Origin: Candidatus Nitrosotalea okcheonensis
Lineage (GTDB): Archaea > Thermoproteota > Nitrososphaeria > Nitrososphaerales > Nitrosopumilaceae
Assembly: GCF_900177045.1 (NCBI RefSeq)
Contig: NZ_LT841358.1
Coordinates: 327,073-391,072 of the forward strand
DNA: 64,000 nt
Direction of reading: 5' to 3'
Below the pieces are notes generated by a model. It was given only the letters and a program-made list of their open reading frames with translations. It was not told the DNA's origin and did no database searches. Below, piece after piece: positions 1 to 8,604 of the stretch. A program made the position numbers and the translations under genes. Numbering within the stretch: the stretch's first letter is position 1; every line of letters starts with the position of its first letter.

Positions 1-34
1 TATAGATTTAATCTCTTACTGGTATCGAGCTTTA

Positions 35-922
35 TTGTACGAATCTAGCTTGCAGTATATTCGATGTGTCAAATGTGGATGGTCTTTGGAAATGGAGGTA
101 TTTGAAAAGAAAACCGAGATTGTGGAAGGATTACTTTCTTGCACATCTTGTACTGGTATATATCCCATAATCTTGTCAATCCCAATTCTAGTTGAAGATC
201 TTTCATCTTTTTTCTCTATTAGGACAAAACTTGGGGGCTATCTTTTACTTAATGTAAAAAATTCGAAAGTAAAATCCTTGATAAAAAAATCACTACAAAA
301 CATAAAAAAAGTTGGAGATGATACAACAGATTTAGAAAAGAACTGGACAAAAATTTACAAGAAAAGCAGATATTCGATATTTGAGAAAAAAATAAAAAAC
401 ATTGTCCAGAAACTACCAAAGTGTAGTCTTGTACTGGAACATGGTTGTTCTATTGGCACAATGTCTGATATTATGGCAAAACATCATGGCATTGTATTTG
501 GAATTGATAAATCCTTTTTTGCGTTGTTGGAAGCAAAGAAACACAAGGTAAAAAATATGGACTTTTTCCTAGCAGATTCTTTGTCAGGACCTTTTGGTTC
601 CATGAAATTTGATCTTGTTGTATCCCTGAATATTTTAGAACTGGTTGAACCATTGAAGTTTTTAAAAATTGTTGGGATTCAATCTAAGCGATTTTTACTC
701 TTGTCTGATCCTTATGATTATGATGGGAGAAAAAATTCTGTTAAAACTAGGCTAGATGAAAAAACACTGCGCGCAAATATACGACAGATGGGATTCAAGT
801 TAATTCTCGGTACTGGCAAGCCAAGTTTTATTTCGTGGAAATTAAGCGTAAATTCACGCCTTGAATTGATGTACAAAGTAGATCTAGTTCTTGCAGCTAT
901 CGAACAAACAAGGGTGAATTGA
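35..922 (+). CDS. Class I SAM-dependent methyltransferase with N-terminal zinc ribbon
   Basis: The first ~50 residues look like a Trm112-type zinc ribbon with cysteine pairs C11/C14 and C36/C39. After a lysine-rich linker comes a Rossmann methyltransferase fold: motif I is EHGCSIG at about 135-141, the acidic motif II follows in GIDKS at about 156-160, and a LADS motif lies near 180. Fusion of a Trm112-like ribbon to a methyltransferase is common for enzymes acting on lipids, quinones or macromolecules, and the substrate here cannot be read from sequence. The start is TTG; a TATA-like stretch (tagatttaat, ~3-12) lies the usual distance upstream, so a leaderless mRNA is likely. The gene is near the window edge, and an earlier start outside the window cannot be excluded. 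Confidence 0.75.
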   Translation: MYESSLQYIRCVKCGWSLEMEVFEKKTEIVEGLLSCTSCTGIYPIILSIPILVEDLSSFFSIRTKLGGYLLLNVKNSKVKSLIKKSLQNIKKVGDDTTDLEKNWTKIYKKSRYSIFEKKIKNIVQKLPKCSLVLEHGCSIGTMSDIMAKHHGIVFGIDKSFFALLEAKKHKVKNMDFFLADSLSGPFGSMKFDLVVSLNILELVEPLKFLKIVGIQSKRFLLLSDPYDYDGRKNSVKTRLDEKTLRANIRQMGFKLILGTGKPSFISWKLSVNSRLELMYKVDLVLAAIEQTRVN

Positions 923-1274
923 ACAAAAATGATTCATTGTTAATAATGATCAAAAATGGGTTTGTTGATTCTATAGGTTTTAACTCACTACAGTGTTAGT
1001 CTTCTGCATTGGCGGCAAGTGACTTTTTGAGAGCGAACATCTTGGATTTGAATTAGTATTCATGCACGTGTAGGACTGTCAATTGGTGAAATGTTTGGAG
1101 GAAAAACACCAAATGTTAATAATTTTACAAGGTGGGCTGATGAACATGTTGTATGTAATGGTTCACATTATGTGTATTTTGGACCCATTTCTTAATTGGT
1201 GTAAAAATATTCACCATACTCATCATCACAAATTCTTCGTTTCACTTAAATAATAATTAAAAAAAATGTGATCA
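923..1274. other. Intergenic region, possible decayed coding remnant
   Basis: This stretch holds no convincing gene. An open frame without a usable start runs from about 1052 to the TAA at 1193-1195 on the + strand; its translation (…GEMFGGKTPNVNNF…) has ordinary composition and may be the tail of a decayed gene. The promoter of the next gene lies at the end: cttaaataataa at about 1245-1256. Confidence 0.3.
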
Positions 1275-1967
1275 TTGAAAATTAATGCATTACTAGTTGT
1301 TACAATGTTGCTTACTAGTGCCATGATTATGCCTGTTGGTATGTCATACGCACAAAGTTATGGTGGTATGATGCAGTCATCTGGTAATCAAACTAGCATG
1401 AATCAGACTATGACAATGCATACTAACTCTACCAGCACAAATGCAACCATGATTATGCATGATAATGCAACTATAACCATGTCTACCAACACTACAAGTG
1501 CAATTATCACTCCGGTGACTAACTCTACAACTTCCCAGTCTAATTATACCAAGTCTGCTCAACAAATATCTGATTTTATCCACTCTGCAGTTGCAGACTT
1601 TAAACAACAGGGTGCTGAAACTCTTAAAGTTATACTGGACTGCCAGAATAGAGTTCAGGCTGCTGCTCCAGGAGATATCAATTCCATTAAACAAGATTGT
1701 TCAATACAACTTAATGCTATTACTGCAAAATATCAAGACGAGCGAACCCATTATCATGATTTGATAAAACAATACAGATCAAGCGTGATGGTTTTCTTGG
1801 CTGATGCACGGGGACTTTCTACAAGTCCGGCAGCACTTGATAATGCAATCACACATCTCGGCATGATGATGCATAATACCATGTCAAATAATACCGTGAC
1901 GGGTTATATGGCCACTAGGAACAATACACATTGTGTCAATCCGCCTGGCGGACCTGCAATCTGTTAA
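1275..1967 (+). CDS. Secreted Met/His/Asn/Thr-rich protein, unknown function
   Basis: A clear signal peptide (hydrophobic residues ~5-25, ending near SYAQ) is followed by a low-complexity segment (~30-95) full of Asn-X-Thr/Ser sequons and scattered Met and His (for example MTMHTN and MIMHDN). The C-terminal part (~95-230) is predicted helical and has four cysteines, two in DCQN/QDCS and two in the tail (HCVNPPGGPAIC). No known domain was recognised. The Met/His pattern could bind copper and the sequons suggest heavy glycosylation, but both are inferences. The start is TTG, chosen because the TATA-like cttaaataa lies about 26 bases upstream and because it gives an intact signal peptide. Confidence 0.65.
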   Translation: MKINALLVVTMLLTSAMIMPVGMSYAQSYGGMMQSSGNQTSMNQTMTMHTNSTSTNATMIMHDNATITMSTNTTSAIITPVTNSTTSQSNYTKSAQQISDFIHSAVADFKQQGAETLKVILDCQNRVQAAAPGDINSIKQDCSIQLNAITAKYQDERTHYHDLIKQYRSSVMVFLADARGLSTSPAALDNAITHLGMMMHNTMSNNTVTGYMATRNNTHCVNPPGGPAIC

Positions 1968-2024
1968 GTTCTTCTCTGACAACTCCACAAGATATTTTAC
2001 TAGTCCATAAATTTTACAAATAAA

Positions 2025-2945
2025 ATGAAATCGATAAATTTCACACTTCTTGCCGATGAATCACTTGCAAAGGATTTTGGGAAAAAAGGTACGGCTACTG
2101 ACATTACAATTTATGACAGAAAAGAATCTGGAGTTTTACGGACCTGGACTGTGCCAACCTCATTTCCAGACAAAATCCAATCATTGTTTCAGGCCATAAA
2201 CATGGGCGAGTATGTAATATTTCATGTAACAAAACTCGATAAATTTACAGGCGAGCAAATAATTGCACTTGATATGCTTGGTAAAAAACAAGGAATTCTT
2301 TCGCACTCTTTTGATGTTGACAAGAACATGCTGCTTTCAATGATAAAAGGAACAGTTGTAGAGCAATACAAATTGGTAGACACTGAAAACCTAAAAAAGG
2401 AAATTGATCTGCTGGAGCCGGTTTCAAAAGATGGTAATCCGCAAATTGTAATAGATCATTGTTTTGATGTCAAAGGTGTAGGTACAGTAATTCTTGGCAA
2501 AATAGCACAGGGCAAGATCAAAGTATATGATAACCTCAAACTGTTTCCAAAAGGAACAGACATTATGATAAAATCTATCCAAATGCACGATGATACTGTG
2601 GAAGATGCAGTTTCTCCTGCAAGAGTTGGCTTGGCAGTAAAAGGCGTAGTGACAGATGATGTTCAGAGAGGTGATGTACTTTGTATGCCGAACACAATGA
2701 TGATTTCCCAAGAAATTGAGGTTGATTACGTGCAAAATAAATTCTTTAAAGATAAAGTTTCTGAAAACCAAATGTTTCTTGTAAGTATTGGGTTGCAAAT
2801 ACGACCTGTCAAAATTGTCTCTCTGAATCCTATGAAACTGTTGCTTGGTAAATCTGCGGTATATGAAAAAGGAGACACGTGTGTTATTTTAAAACCTGAA
2901 TCTACCTCTATTCGCATTGTGGGTAGCGGGAAAATTACAAAATAG
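2025..2945 (+). CDS. EF-Tu/SelB-like protein with degenerate GTPase domain
   Basis: Residues ~145-235 form an EF-Tu domain-2-like β-barrel (VKGVGTVILGKIAQGKIKV… then …RGDVLCMP), and a domain-3-like barrel follows to the C-terminus, as in aSelB/EF1A-family factors. The N-terminal ~110 residues sit where the G domain should be but have no P-loop GxxxxGK[ST] and no NKxD motif. The phrase KKGTATDITIYDRK resembles a decayed switch region. The protein therefore probably cannot hydrolyse GTP and may act as a scaffold or regulator of translation. Such G-domain-less relatives occur in archaea, and their role is not known to me. It stands alone, with a TATA-like element at ~1991-2000 giving a near-leaderless ATG. 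Confidence 0.6.
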   Translation: MKSINFTLLADESLAKDFGKKGTATDITIYDRKESGVLRTWTVPTSFPDKIQSLFQAINMGEYVIFHVTKLDKFTGEQIIALDMLGKKQGILSHSFDVDKNMLLSMIKGTVVEQYKLVDTENLKKEIDLLEPVSKDGNPQIVIDHCFDVKGVGTVILGKIAQGKIKVYDNLKLFPKGTDIMIKSIQMHDDTVEDAVSPARVGLAVKGVVTDDVQRGDVLCMPNTMMISQEIEVDYVQNKFFKDKVSENQMFLVSIGLQIRPVKIVSLNPMKLLLGKSAVYEKGDTCVILKPESTSIRIVGSGKITK

Positions 2946-3015
2946 TTTTAAATTTTTTCTCATGATGTTTTTTAAATTCACTCAAATAGATCCATTTCAT
3001 AACACATTGTAAGAT

Positions 3016-3141
3016 TTGACTCATCTTGATACTGTTGCATTTACATCATGGTCTGTTCTTACTGCTGTGTGCATGATATCTATAGGTCTAATCTATAGAA
3101 GATTTACTAGAACTGGGAAAAATGAAACACGTCCATCTTGA
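3016..3141 (+). CDS. Possible 41-aa single-pass membrane protein
   Basis: This short frame starts with TTG and encodes one membrane helix (SWSVLTAVCMISIGLIYRR) followed by a positively charged, polar tail. TATA-like tttttaaattc lies at about 2968-2978, leaving a short leader. Small one-helix proteins of this shape are frequent in these archaea. The call rests only on composition and promoter position; it could equally be chance. Confidence 0.3.
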   Translation: MTHLDTVAFTSWSVLTAVCMISIGLIYRRFTRTGKNETRPS

Positions 3142-3246
3142 AAGACTAGCTGCTAAATCAACACCCGCAGACTTGAAAGTGTCTTGGTAACTAACATCTA
3201 TTTTTTATTGGAATAATGTCACCTGTTCAGCTAGATACATGTGATA

Positions 3247-3630
3247 TTATTTTCTCTCTTCCTTTGTTATCTTCCATTCTCCCTGTGAAAACCTAGAAGA
3301 TTCAAATTCGATCTGGCCTATAACTCTGTCACCTTTTTTTACTACTCCATACTCATTTTTTGCAATTTTTGCCAAAAATTTTCTTGTCTTGTAGCCTCCT
3401 TCTATGACTTTGATCTTAAAACGTTTACTTGCTCTCATTGTTATCTCTCTTGCAGCCTTTGGGTCTCCAATCAACGAAAACATTTCAAACGAACCAAAGT
3501 TTTTTGTTTGAATTTGACAATTGTATAACCTTGCCTCAAATTTCCAACCCATCTTCTTTGCTTCATCATTCATCCATTCTATTGCCTGTGTTCCATATCC
3601 TATCTCTACGCCAAAAGTTTCAGAATCCAT
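3247..3630 (-). CDS. Conserved-looking hypothetical protein, 127 aa
   Basis: A soluble α/β protein with no recognised family. The N-terminal half has GYGTQAIEWMNDEAKKMGW and a FEARLYNCQIQ strand; the C-terminal half is rich in Lys/Arg (ASKRFKIKVIEGGYKTRK, then VVKKGDRVIGQIEFESSR), which would suit nucleic-acid binding. It is transcribed away from the adjacent nre gene. A TATA-like element on the minus strand (gttatattcaac, about 3650-3660) places the ATG at the transcription start, supporting a real leaderless gene. Confidence 0.55.
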   Translation of the reverse strand: MDSETFGVEIGYGTQAIEWMNDEAKKMGWKFEARLYNCQIQTKNFGSFEMFSLIGDPKAAREITMRASKRFKIKVIEGGYKTRKFLAKIAKNEYGVVKKGDRVIGQIEFESSRFSQGEWKITKEERK

Positions 3631-3713
3631 TTGATCTAATCTTGATCTAGTTGAATATAACTTGAAATAACGATCTAAATAATATTATTAGCAAGAGTCC
3701 GTTACATGTTTAT

Positions 3714-4874
3714 GTGAAGCGTACTGCTACCGACATACGAAAAGCAATAGAATCAAACTGGAAAGAATATCTCTCGCGTTATGGCAACCTGTTTTCATCT
3801 AGTAATATTGCTGGTTCTACTCCGCCGTCTGTATTTGTTGGAGCATATGGTTATCCAAAAGTCTTGGTAGGTCCTATGCTACCTCCTGTTCATGGTGACA
3901 CAATGATCCTAGACTCTCCGGAAAAATGGACAGGAAAAAGTCTCGAGGATATAGTGAATTACAGGCTAAGCTTGGTTCGTGGCATAAAACCTGTAAAAAT
4001 AGATGATGTGGAGCAAAAATATATTGAAAACCTCCAAGAGATGTCCATGTCTGAACGATCAACTGACGCAGAATTGGAACTGGTAAAAAATGCGTCTCCT
4101 GTTGTCACAGTTGACCGGGATAGTCCAATTTTTGGACCAATTGGTGAGATAAAGTCTGCAAAATTTGCAAACTCGTCATCTGACAAAAACATACAGAGAA
4201 CATTTTATGACAAGGATCTCTTGGCACAGGATGCAATGGTGGAACTTTACAACAGAGGCATTGAAATTTCACGAATCCAAAAATGTTTTAGCATTGGAAT
4301 GTTTGGGAAAAACAGAAAGCTCGTACCAACCAGGTGGAGTATCACTGCAACAGATGATGTCATCTCAAAATCGCTCATAGAAAAAATAACTGAATATTCG
4401 ATATTGGATGTTTCCTTGGTATTTTCATACAATCACTTGGGTAATTTTTTTGCAGTTGTCATGTTTCCAAGTAGGTGGATGTTTGAAATGCAAGAGGCGT
4501 GGTATGATGAACATGGAAATGTAGGATTTGGCTCTGATTTTGAAGATATTGTAGGCATGACACATTATCCAGAAACTGCTGGGGCTCACTTTGCTTCAAG
4601 ACTTGCAGTGTCAGAATATCTTACAGAAAACAAAATTCAAGCAGCTGTCATGGTACTTCGTGAAATACGACCAGAATATGCAGTACCAGTGGGAGTGTGG
4701 CAAGTACGAGAAGGAATTCGTATGGCACTGAAACAAAAACCATTCGTTGTTTCCACTTTTCAAGAAGGACTAGATCTTGCTTGCAAGGGATTGAGCATTG
4801 GAAAAAAAGAATGGCTTGTACGCAGTAAACTGTATTTGGCCCAAAAACAAAAATCAATATCTGATTTTTTCTAG
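3714..4874 (+). CDS. nreA: NreA-family archaeal DNA repair protein
   Basis: Recognised from the Nre signature near the N-terminus (STPPSVFVGAYGYPKV, then GPMLPP) and the overall length of 386 residues, matching the DUF650/DUF651 family. The last eight residues, QKSISDFF, form a canonical PCNA-interacting (PIP) box, the known hallmark of archaeal NreA, which works in repair of DNA damage with the sliding clamp. I see no N-terminal zinc finger. The start is GTG, preceded by TATA-like aatattatta at 3681-3690. A second clamp-binding repair enzyme, DNA polymerase IV, is encoded 1.5 kb downstream on the other strand. Confidence 0.85.
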   Translation: MKRTATDIRKAIESNWKEYLSRYGNLFSSSNIAGSTPPSVFVGAYGYPKVLVGPMLPPVHGDTMILDSPEKWTGKSLEDIVNYRLSLVRGIKPVKIDDVEQKYIENLQEMSMSERSTDAELELVKNASPVVTVDRDSPIFGPIGEIKSAKFANSSSDKNIQRTFYDKDLLAQDAMVELYNRGIEISRIQKCFSIGMFGKNRKLVPTRWSITATDDVISKSLIEKITEYSILDVSLVFSYNHLGNFFAVVMFPSRWMFEMQEAWYDEHGNVGFGSDFEDIVGMTHYPETAGAHFASRLAVSEYLTENKIQAAVMVLREIRPEYAVPVGVWQVREGIRMALKQKPFVVSTFQEGLDLACKGLSIGKKEWLVRSKLYLAQKQKSISDFF

Positions 4875-4914
4875 TTGCTAGAGTTTTTATTTAACACACT
4901 TTGGACTTAATTTA

Positions 4915-5862
4915 TTGCAAAACAAAAGTATTATCTTTGCGATAGCAATACTTGCCTCTCCTGTGCTCTTTGCACTAGTAGTATTTCCAAACACATTCAG
5001 CCTTGGATGGAACCAAGGTAGGGGTGGCTTTCTTTTTGCAACGGCATTTATCGCAGCAGAGCTAATTGGTCTGAAATTGGAAATTCCAAAAAAACGTTTA
5101 TTGGCAGCAATTCCGCTTGCCATCATAGTAATAGTATATCTTACAGGTCTGGAATTTGGTTTGAAATCCTACTTGATATCTATCGCTCCAAGTTTCCATG
5201 TATTGCTAAAAGACTCTTGGACTTGGATGTGGGACTTTATTGTACTGGCTGCATTTTTTATGGTAAGCCTGACAATTCTATTTGGGAAAAGATGGATTCG
5301 AATATCTCCTGCAGGTCCAATATACACGGCAGGAACTGCAATTATTTTGTCACTTGATGCTTTTTTTCCATATGATACTCTGGGACCGCTACAGTATGTT
5401 GTACCATATCTTGTAAAACTTGATGTCTTTTTGATAAATCTATTTCACCTTGGTTTGGCTACTTCTCACAACAATGTAATGTTCCTTAATGGTATACATG
5501 GTCCATTTGCATTGCAGGTGTTTTGGCCGTCTGCAGGTGTGCACAGTATCATAATCTACTCACTTGTGATGATGGCATTTTTACTAAAGATGAATATTCC
5601 AAGAAATAGAAAAATCGTCTACTTTGTCCTAGGAGTAGTTGGAACAATAACTGTAAACGTAATCAGGATTTTGTCATTGTCGATTTTTGTCCTCAAGATA
5701 TCTACCAACGTGAACGAATTCGAGTCATTTCATGGCATTGCAGGCGAGATCATGTTTCTGCCATGGCTCTTCATATTTTTACTCATAGTTACATATGTGG
5801 AAACAAAGCGCATCAAAAAATTAGAGGCTGCAAAAAATGAACCAAATCAAAATAAACCATGA
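4915..5862 (+). CDS. Thaumarchaeal archaeosortase/exosortase family protein (Ser at nucleophile position)
   Basis: A polytopic membrane protein of 315 residues with about eight helices. The C-terminal core matches the exosortase/archaeosortase layout: WPSAGVHS (~204-211) where the catalytic Cys motif normally lies, NVIRIL with R251, and FHGIAGE with H273 as the third catalytic position. The nucleophile position is Ser206, not Cys. Archaeosortases process proteins carrying short C-terminal sorting tails; the thaumarchaeal tail type has the motif PEFG, and such a substrate is encoded at the end of this window. The TTG start is supported by TATA-like ttttatttaa about 26 bases upstream. The 3' end overlaps the next gene by 26 bases, implying translational coupling. 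Confidence 0.8.
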   Translation: MQNKSIIFAIAILASPVLFALVVFPNTFSLGWNQGRGGFLFATAFIAAELIGLKLEIPKKRLLAAIPLAIIVIVYLTGLEFGLKSYLISIAPSFHVLLKDSWTWMWDFIVLAAFFMVSLTILFGKRWIRISPAGPIYTAGTAIILSLDAFFPYDTLGPLQYVVPYLVKLDVFLINLFHLGLATSHNNVMFLNGIHGPFALQVFWPSAGVHSIIIYSLVMMAFLLKMNIPRNRKIVYFVLGVVGTITVNVIRILSLSIFVLKISTNVNEFESFHGIAGEIMFLPWLFIFLLIVTYVETKRIKKLEAAKNEPNQNKP

Positions 5863-6322
5863 TGTAGAAAACGGGACATATTACATCGAAGAAATTTTTG
5901 TGAATCTAAAAAACACTGAAATTCTCTTAAAAATATTTGAAACTAGAGAAAATCTGGATAATGTGTTTGAGAACATATCTGTTATTGTGAATGAAAAAAC
6001 GCATTATATGCATGTTCAAAATGATGATGCGTCAATAGTGATAGGAAGAAATCACCTTCGAAATTCTGAAAAAAAAATTCTATATCTTGACATAATCCAT
6101 GAATTGGTGCATGTAAAACAACAAAGACAGGGATTTGATCTTTATGACGAGTCGTACTCTTATGTTGACAGGCCTACTGAAATTGAAGCATATGAAATTG
6201 CAGTTGAAGAGGCAAGAAGACTGGGGATGAATGACAGCGAGATATTTGATTATCTACGTGTAGAATGGATATCAGATGATGAGCATAAAAGACTGGCTTC
6301 TCGGGTAGGTGTGTTGGTTTAA
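5837..6322 (+). CDS. Small HExxH metallopeptidase-like protein
   Basis: A 161-residue soluble protein with a zincin motif HELVH at 88-92 and a downstream acidic cluster (PTEIEAYE, ~113-120) that would supply the third zinc ligand, as in minimal ImmA/SprT-like peptidases. There is no signal peptide or membrane helix. It overlaps the archaeosortase gene by 26 bases in another frame, so the two are almost certainly co-expressed. A role in processing or quality control of sortase substrates is only inference. It converges on dinB with a 4-base overlap. Confidence 0.6.
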   Translation: MNQIKINHDVENGTYYIEEIFVNLKNTEILLKIFETRENLDNVFENISVIVNEKTHYMHVQNDDASIVIGRNHLRNSEKKILYLDIIHELVHVKQQRQGFDLYDESYSYVDRPTEIEAYEIAVEEARRLGMNDSEIFDYLRVEWISDDEHKRLASRVGVLV

Positions 6323-7413
6323 AAAAATCTTGTAATGTCTATCTGTCCGCTAATCCGTGAAAAATCTGAGACTCGTACTCCTAGTCGTCTCACAGGCAGT
6401 TTCTGGTCCTCGATTGATTCTCTTAGCAACTGAATCGCAGTTTTTTTCAACTCGTCCAAACTTGATGTTGGGTTTCTAAGGGTCCTTGATTTTGTCCTAT
6501 TTGACAGGTCTGACTGGACAAACTGAATTCCAACAGATCTAAAAAGTATGTTATCCCTTACTATGGTTTTATACAAATCATCACAAAGTTTTTCTAAATC
6601 GTTTGCAAGATACCCGAAATCCTTGGAATCTTGCTTTAATGTTACTATCCTGCTATACTGGATGGGGTCATGTCTTGGAGATACTGACTCTTCATCGATC
6701 CCACGTGCCGCATTGTAAATATATGATCCAATTTTTCTTCCAAATAATCCGTTTAGGGTAAAGACATCAACATTATGAAGTTGTGATATTGTCTCAAGAT
6801 TCATCTCAGAAAGTTTTTCTTCGGATTTTTTGCCTATTCCTGGGATTGTTCGTATTGGTAGTGGACCTAAAAATGATTCAATTTCCTGTGGCTCTATGAT
6901 GGTAAGACCATCTGGTTTCTTGTAGCCTGATGCAATCTTTGAAACAAGCTTGTTTGAAGATATTCCGATAGTGCTTGAAAGCTTTATTGTACTGCGTAAT
7001 GAATTCTTGAGTTGTTGTGCCAGATGTGCCGCATTTTTAAAATTATGGCTTGTTCTATTTGTAACATCCAGATATGCCTCGTCTCTTCCAACATACTCAA
7101 AAATATCGGCATGATTTCTTATGATGTTCATGGCATTTTCTGAAACCTCTGAATAATATTCAAAGTCAGTAGGCAAGAAAACAGACTCTGATATGTCTAC
7201 AAGTTTCTTTTTTGCAAACTTGATTGGCATCCCTGATTTGACTCCATATTCTCTAGCCAAATAGTTGGCAGTTGCAACTGCCCCACTATCTCCTCCACGG
7301 TCTGAATATACACATACAACTACAGGCTTTGTCTTTAGGTCTGGTCTGCGTATCTCTTCGCACTGGGCATAAAAGTAATCAAAGTCAATATGAAATACGA
7401 CTCTGTTATCCAC
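6319..7413 (-). CDS. dinB: DNA polymerase IV (Y-family, Dpo4/DinB)
   Basis: Y-family translesion polymerase. Catalytic acids are visible in VVFHIDFDYFYAQ (first Asp at residue 10) and GRDEAYLDV (D111, E112). The helix-hairpin-helix thumb contains IPGIGKKSEEKL, and the little-finger domain follows. The C-terminus QIDITRFF is a perfect PIP box for PCNA. The frame is open up to 7509, but I chose the GTG at 7413 because it gives the usual short N-terminus before the first catalytic strand; the ATG at 7509 would add 32 residues unlike the family and overlap the divergent gene. A TATA near 7485 would give it a leader of about 45 bases. Confidence 0.9.
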   Translation of the reverse strand: MDNRVVFHIDFDYFYAQCEEIRRPDLKTKPVVVCVYSDRGGDSGAVATANYLAREYGVKSGMPIKFAKKKLVDISESVFLPTDFEYYSEVSENAMNIIRNHADIFEYVGRDEAYLDVTNRTSHNFKNAAHLAQQLKNSLRSTIKLSSTIGISSNKLVSKIASGYKKPDGLTIIEPQEIESFLGPLPIRTIPGIGKKSEEKLSEMNLETISQLHNVDVFTLNGLFGRKIGSYIYNAARGIDEESVSPRHDPIQYSRIVTLKQDSKDFGYLANDLEKLCDDLYKTIVRDNILFRSVGIQFVQSDLSNRTKSRTLRNPTSSLDELKKTAIQLLRESIEDQKLPVRRLGVRVSDFSRISGQIDITRFF

Positions 7414-7509
7414 ACTGAATTTATGATTTGAAATCCTTATTACGTTATTGCTGATCTTCTCGTCCTTGTTATCAACATCATCTAAATATGCTGTATGGAT
7501 AAACCACAC

Positions 7510-7752
7510 ATGGATTATCCAATTATTGTAGAACCGGAGGGTGTCAAGATAAAATCTGAAAAAATGGAGGTTGACAAGATGTATTATTGCATATATCAGG
7601 AAAAAATATTGTTATTCTATAAAGAGCAAAATGAGATGCTCAATTGTTATGAAATTGAGGAAAAAGATATCGTTGAGGAAGTAAAGCAATCCAAATCTGA
7701 AGATATTGAAAAAATCTTGCAGACGTACATAGAAAAAAAGAATCTTGACTAG
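7510..7752 (+). CDS. Hypothetical acidic small protein, 80 aa
   Basis: A small charged protein with β-strand-like segments (IIVEPEGVKI, MYYCIYQEKILLFYK) and an acidic helical tail. No family was recognised. Two in-frame ATGs exist (7495 and 7510). The TATA-like tctaaatatg at 7481-7490 is centred 25 bases before 7510, so the second ATG is preferred as a leaderless start. It is divergent from dinB and may share its promoter region. Confidence 0.5.
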   Translation: MDYPIIVEPEGVKIKSEKMEVDKMYYCIYQEKILLFYKEQNEMLNCYEIEEKDIVEEVKQSKSEDIEKILQTYIEKKNLD

Positions 7753-7827
7753 AGCATATGTTCCTGATTAAGCAACATCGTTTTTTCTTTGCTAACTATT
7801 AAATAAAACACAACAAGAGTGGGTCTT

Positions 7828-8106
7828 GTGTCCAGACCGCCTAATATTGTATTTATTGGTAAAAAACCCATTTTGACATACCTTAATGCTACTCTCACCC
7901 TTCTTGCAAACGAGCCTACCGTGACCATAAAAGCAAGGGGCAGAAGCATGGTTACGGCAGTCGATGTATCACAGATGATAGTAAAAAGGATGAGTGCAAT
8001 GGGATACAGAGTAAGTGGAGTGAGGATCTTCTCTGAGAGGCTTGAATCAAATGATGGGAAAGAAAGAAACGTTTCAACCATAGAGGTAGACGTTTCAAAA
8101 AGTTAG
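7828..8106 (+). CDS. albA: Alba-family chromatin protein
   Basis: A DNA/RNA-binding chromatin protein of about 92 residues. It shows the Alba fold landmarks: NIVFIGKKP at the start (the conserved lysine pair), a central helix, the ARGRSMVTAVDVSQMIVKRM segment, and a β-hairpin ending in EVDV. GTG codons exist at 7819 and 7828. The second is chosen because the TATA element (attaaataaa, centre ~7802) lies 26 bases upstream and it gives the family-typical MSRPPN N-terminus. The next small membrane gene begins one base after the stop, so they form an operon. Confidence 0.92.
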   Translation: MSRPPNIVFIGKKPILTYLNATLTLLANEPTVTIKARGRSMVTAVDVSQMIVKRMSAMGYRVSGVRIFSERLESNDGKERNVSTIEVDVSKS

Positions 8107-8107
8107 A

Positions 8108-8347
8108 ATGCTAAATAGACAGCTAAAATGGATTGTGATTATAGTAACAGCTGGCTTGACCGTATCAGTTGTTTCTTATGTATTTGAATTATCACGTGTG
8201 TGCACTGTGCGTCAGTTAGGCATTGCAGAGGATATTATGCACTATGACAAGACAAAGGACCCACAACTCTGTGATATGTTGAATTCTAAGATCTCGCAAT
8301 TTAATGATGCATGCAAATCAAACATTGAGGAATTGGACTGTGGTTGA
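8108..8347 (+). CDS. Small single-pass membrane protein
   Basis: A 79-residue protein with one N-terminal membrane helix (WIVIIVTAGLTVSVVSYVF) and a short external domain carrying four cysteines (VCTVRQ, QLCDML, DACKSN, LDCG), which suggests a disulphide-stabilised extracytoplasmic loop. It directly follows alba and is probably cotranscribed. No homologous family is recognised. Confidence 0.55.
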   Translation: MLNRQLKWIVIIVTAGLTVSVVSYVFELSRVCTVRQLGIAEDIMHYDKTKDPQLCDMLNSKISQFNDACKSNIEELDCG

Positions 8348-8355
8348 TTCCTTTT

Positions 8356-8604
8356 CTAATATGCAAAAATTTTTGACAGTTCATTTAGATGATCTTTTAA
8401 AAAGTCCATAACTTCATCAGCACTATTTTTGTAAATAAACTCGTCTTTGTTGTCTATAGATATGTCAATACAGTATCTATTTGATGTCCTGTTTACAAAT
8501 ATGTATCTTGATTCGTTATCTATTCTTACACCCTCGTCAGAATCTAACACTCTTAGAACTTTCTCAAAATTCTCTCTTGTGATTGCTCTCTCTTGAAACA
8601 TCAT
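8356..8604 (-). CDS. Hypothetical protein downstream of PAC2 gene
   Basis: An 82-residue soluble protein (MMFQERAITRENFEKVLRV…), with alternating charged helices and strands and a C-terminal helix. The start overlaps the stop of the PAC2-family gene by 4 bases (ATGA type), so it is translationally coupled and probably functions with it. No family assignment is possible from the sequence. Confidence 0.55.
   Translation of the reverse strand: MMFQERAITRENFEKVLRVLDSDEGVRIDNESRYIFVNRTSNRYCIDISIDNKDEFIYKNSADEVMDFLKDHLNELSKIFAY

Noticed and set aside
1052-1195. Open frame without a start upstream of the Met/His-rich gene
   Set aside because: No start codon in a plausible place and no recognisable protein; kept only as a possible remnant.
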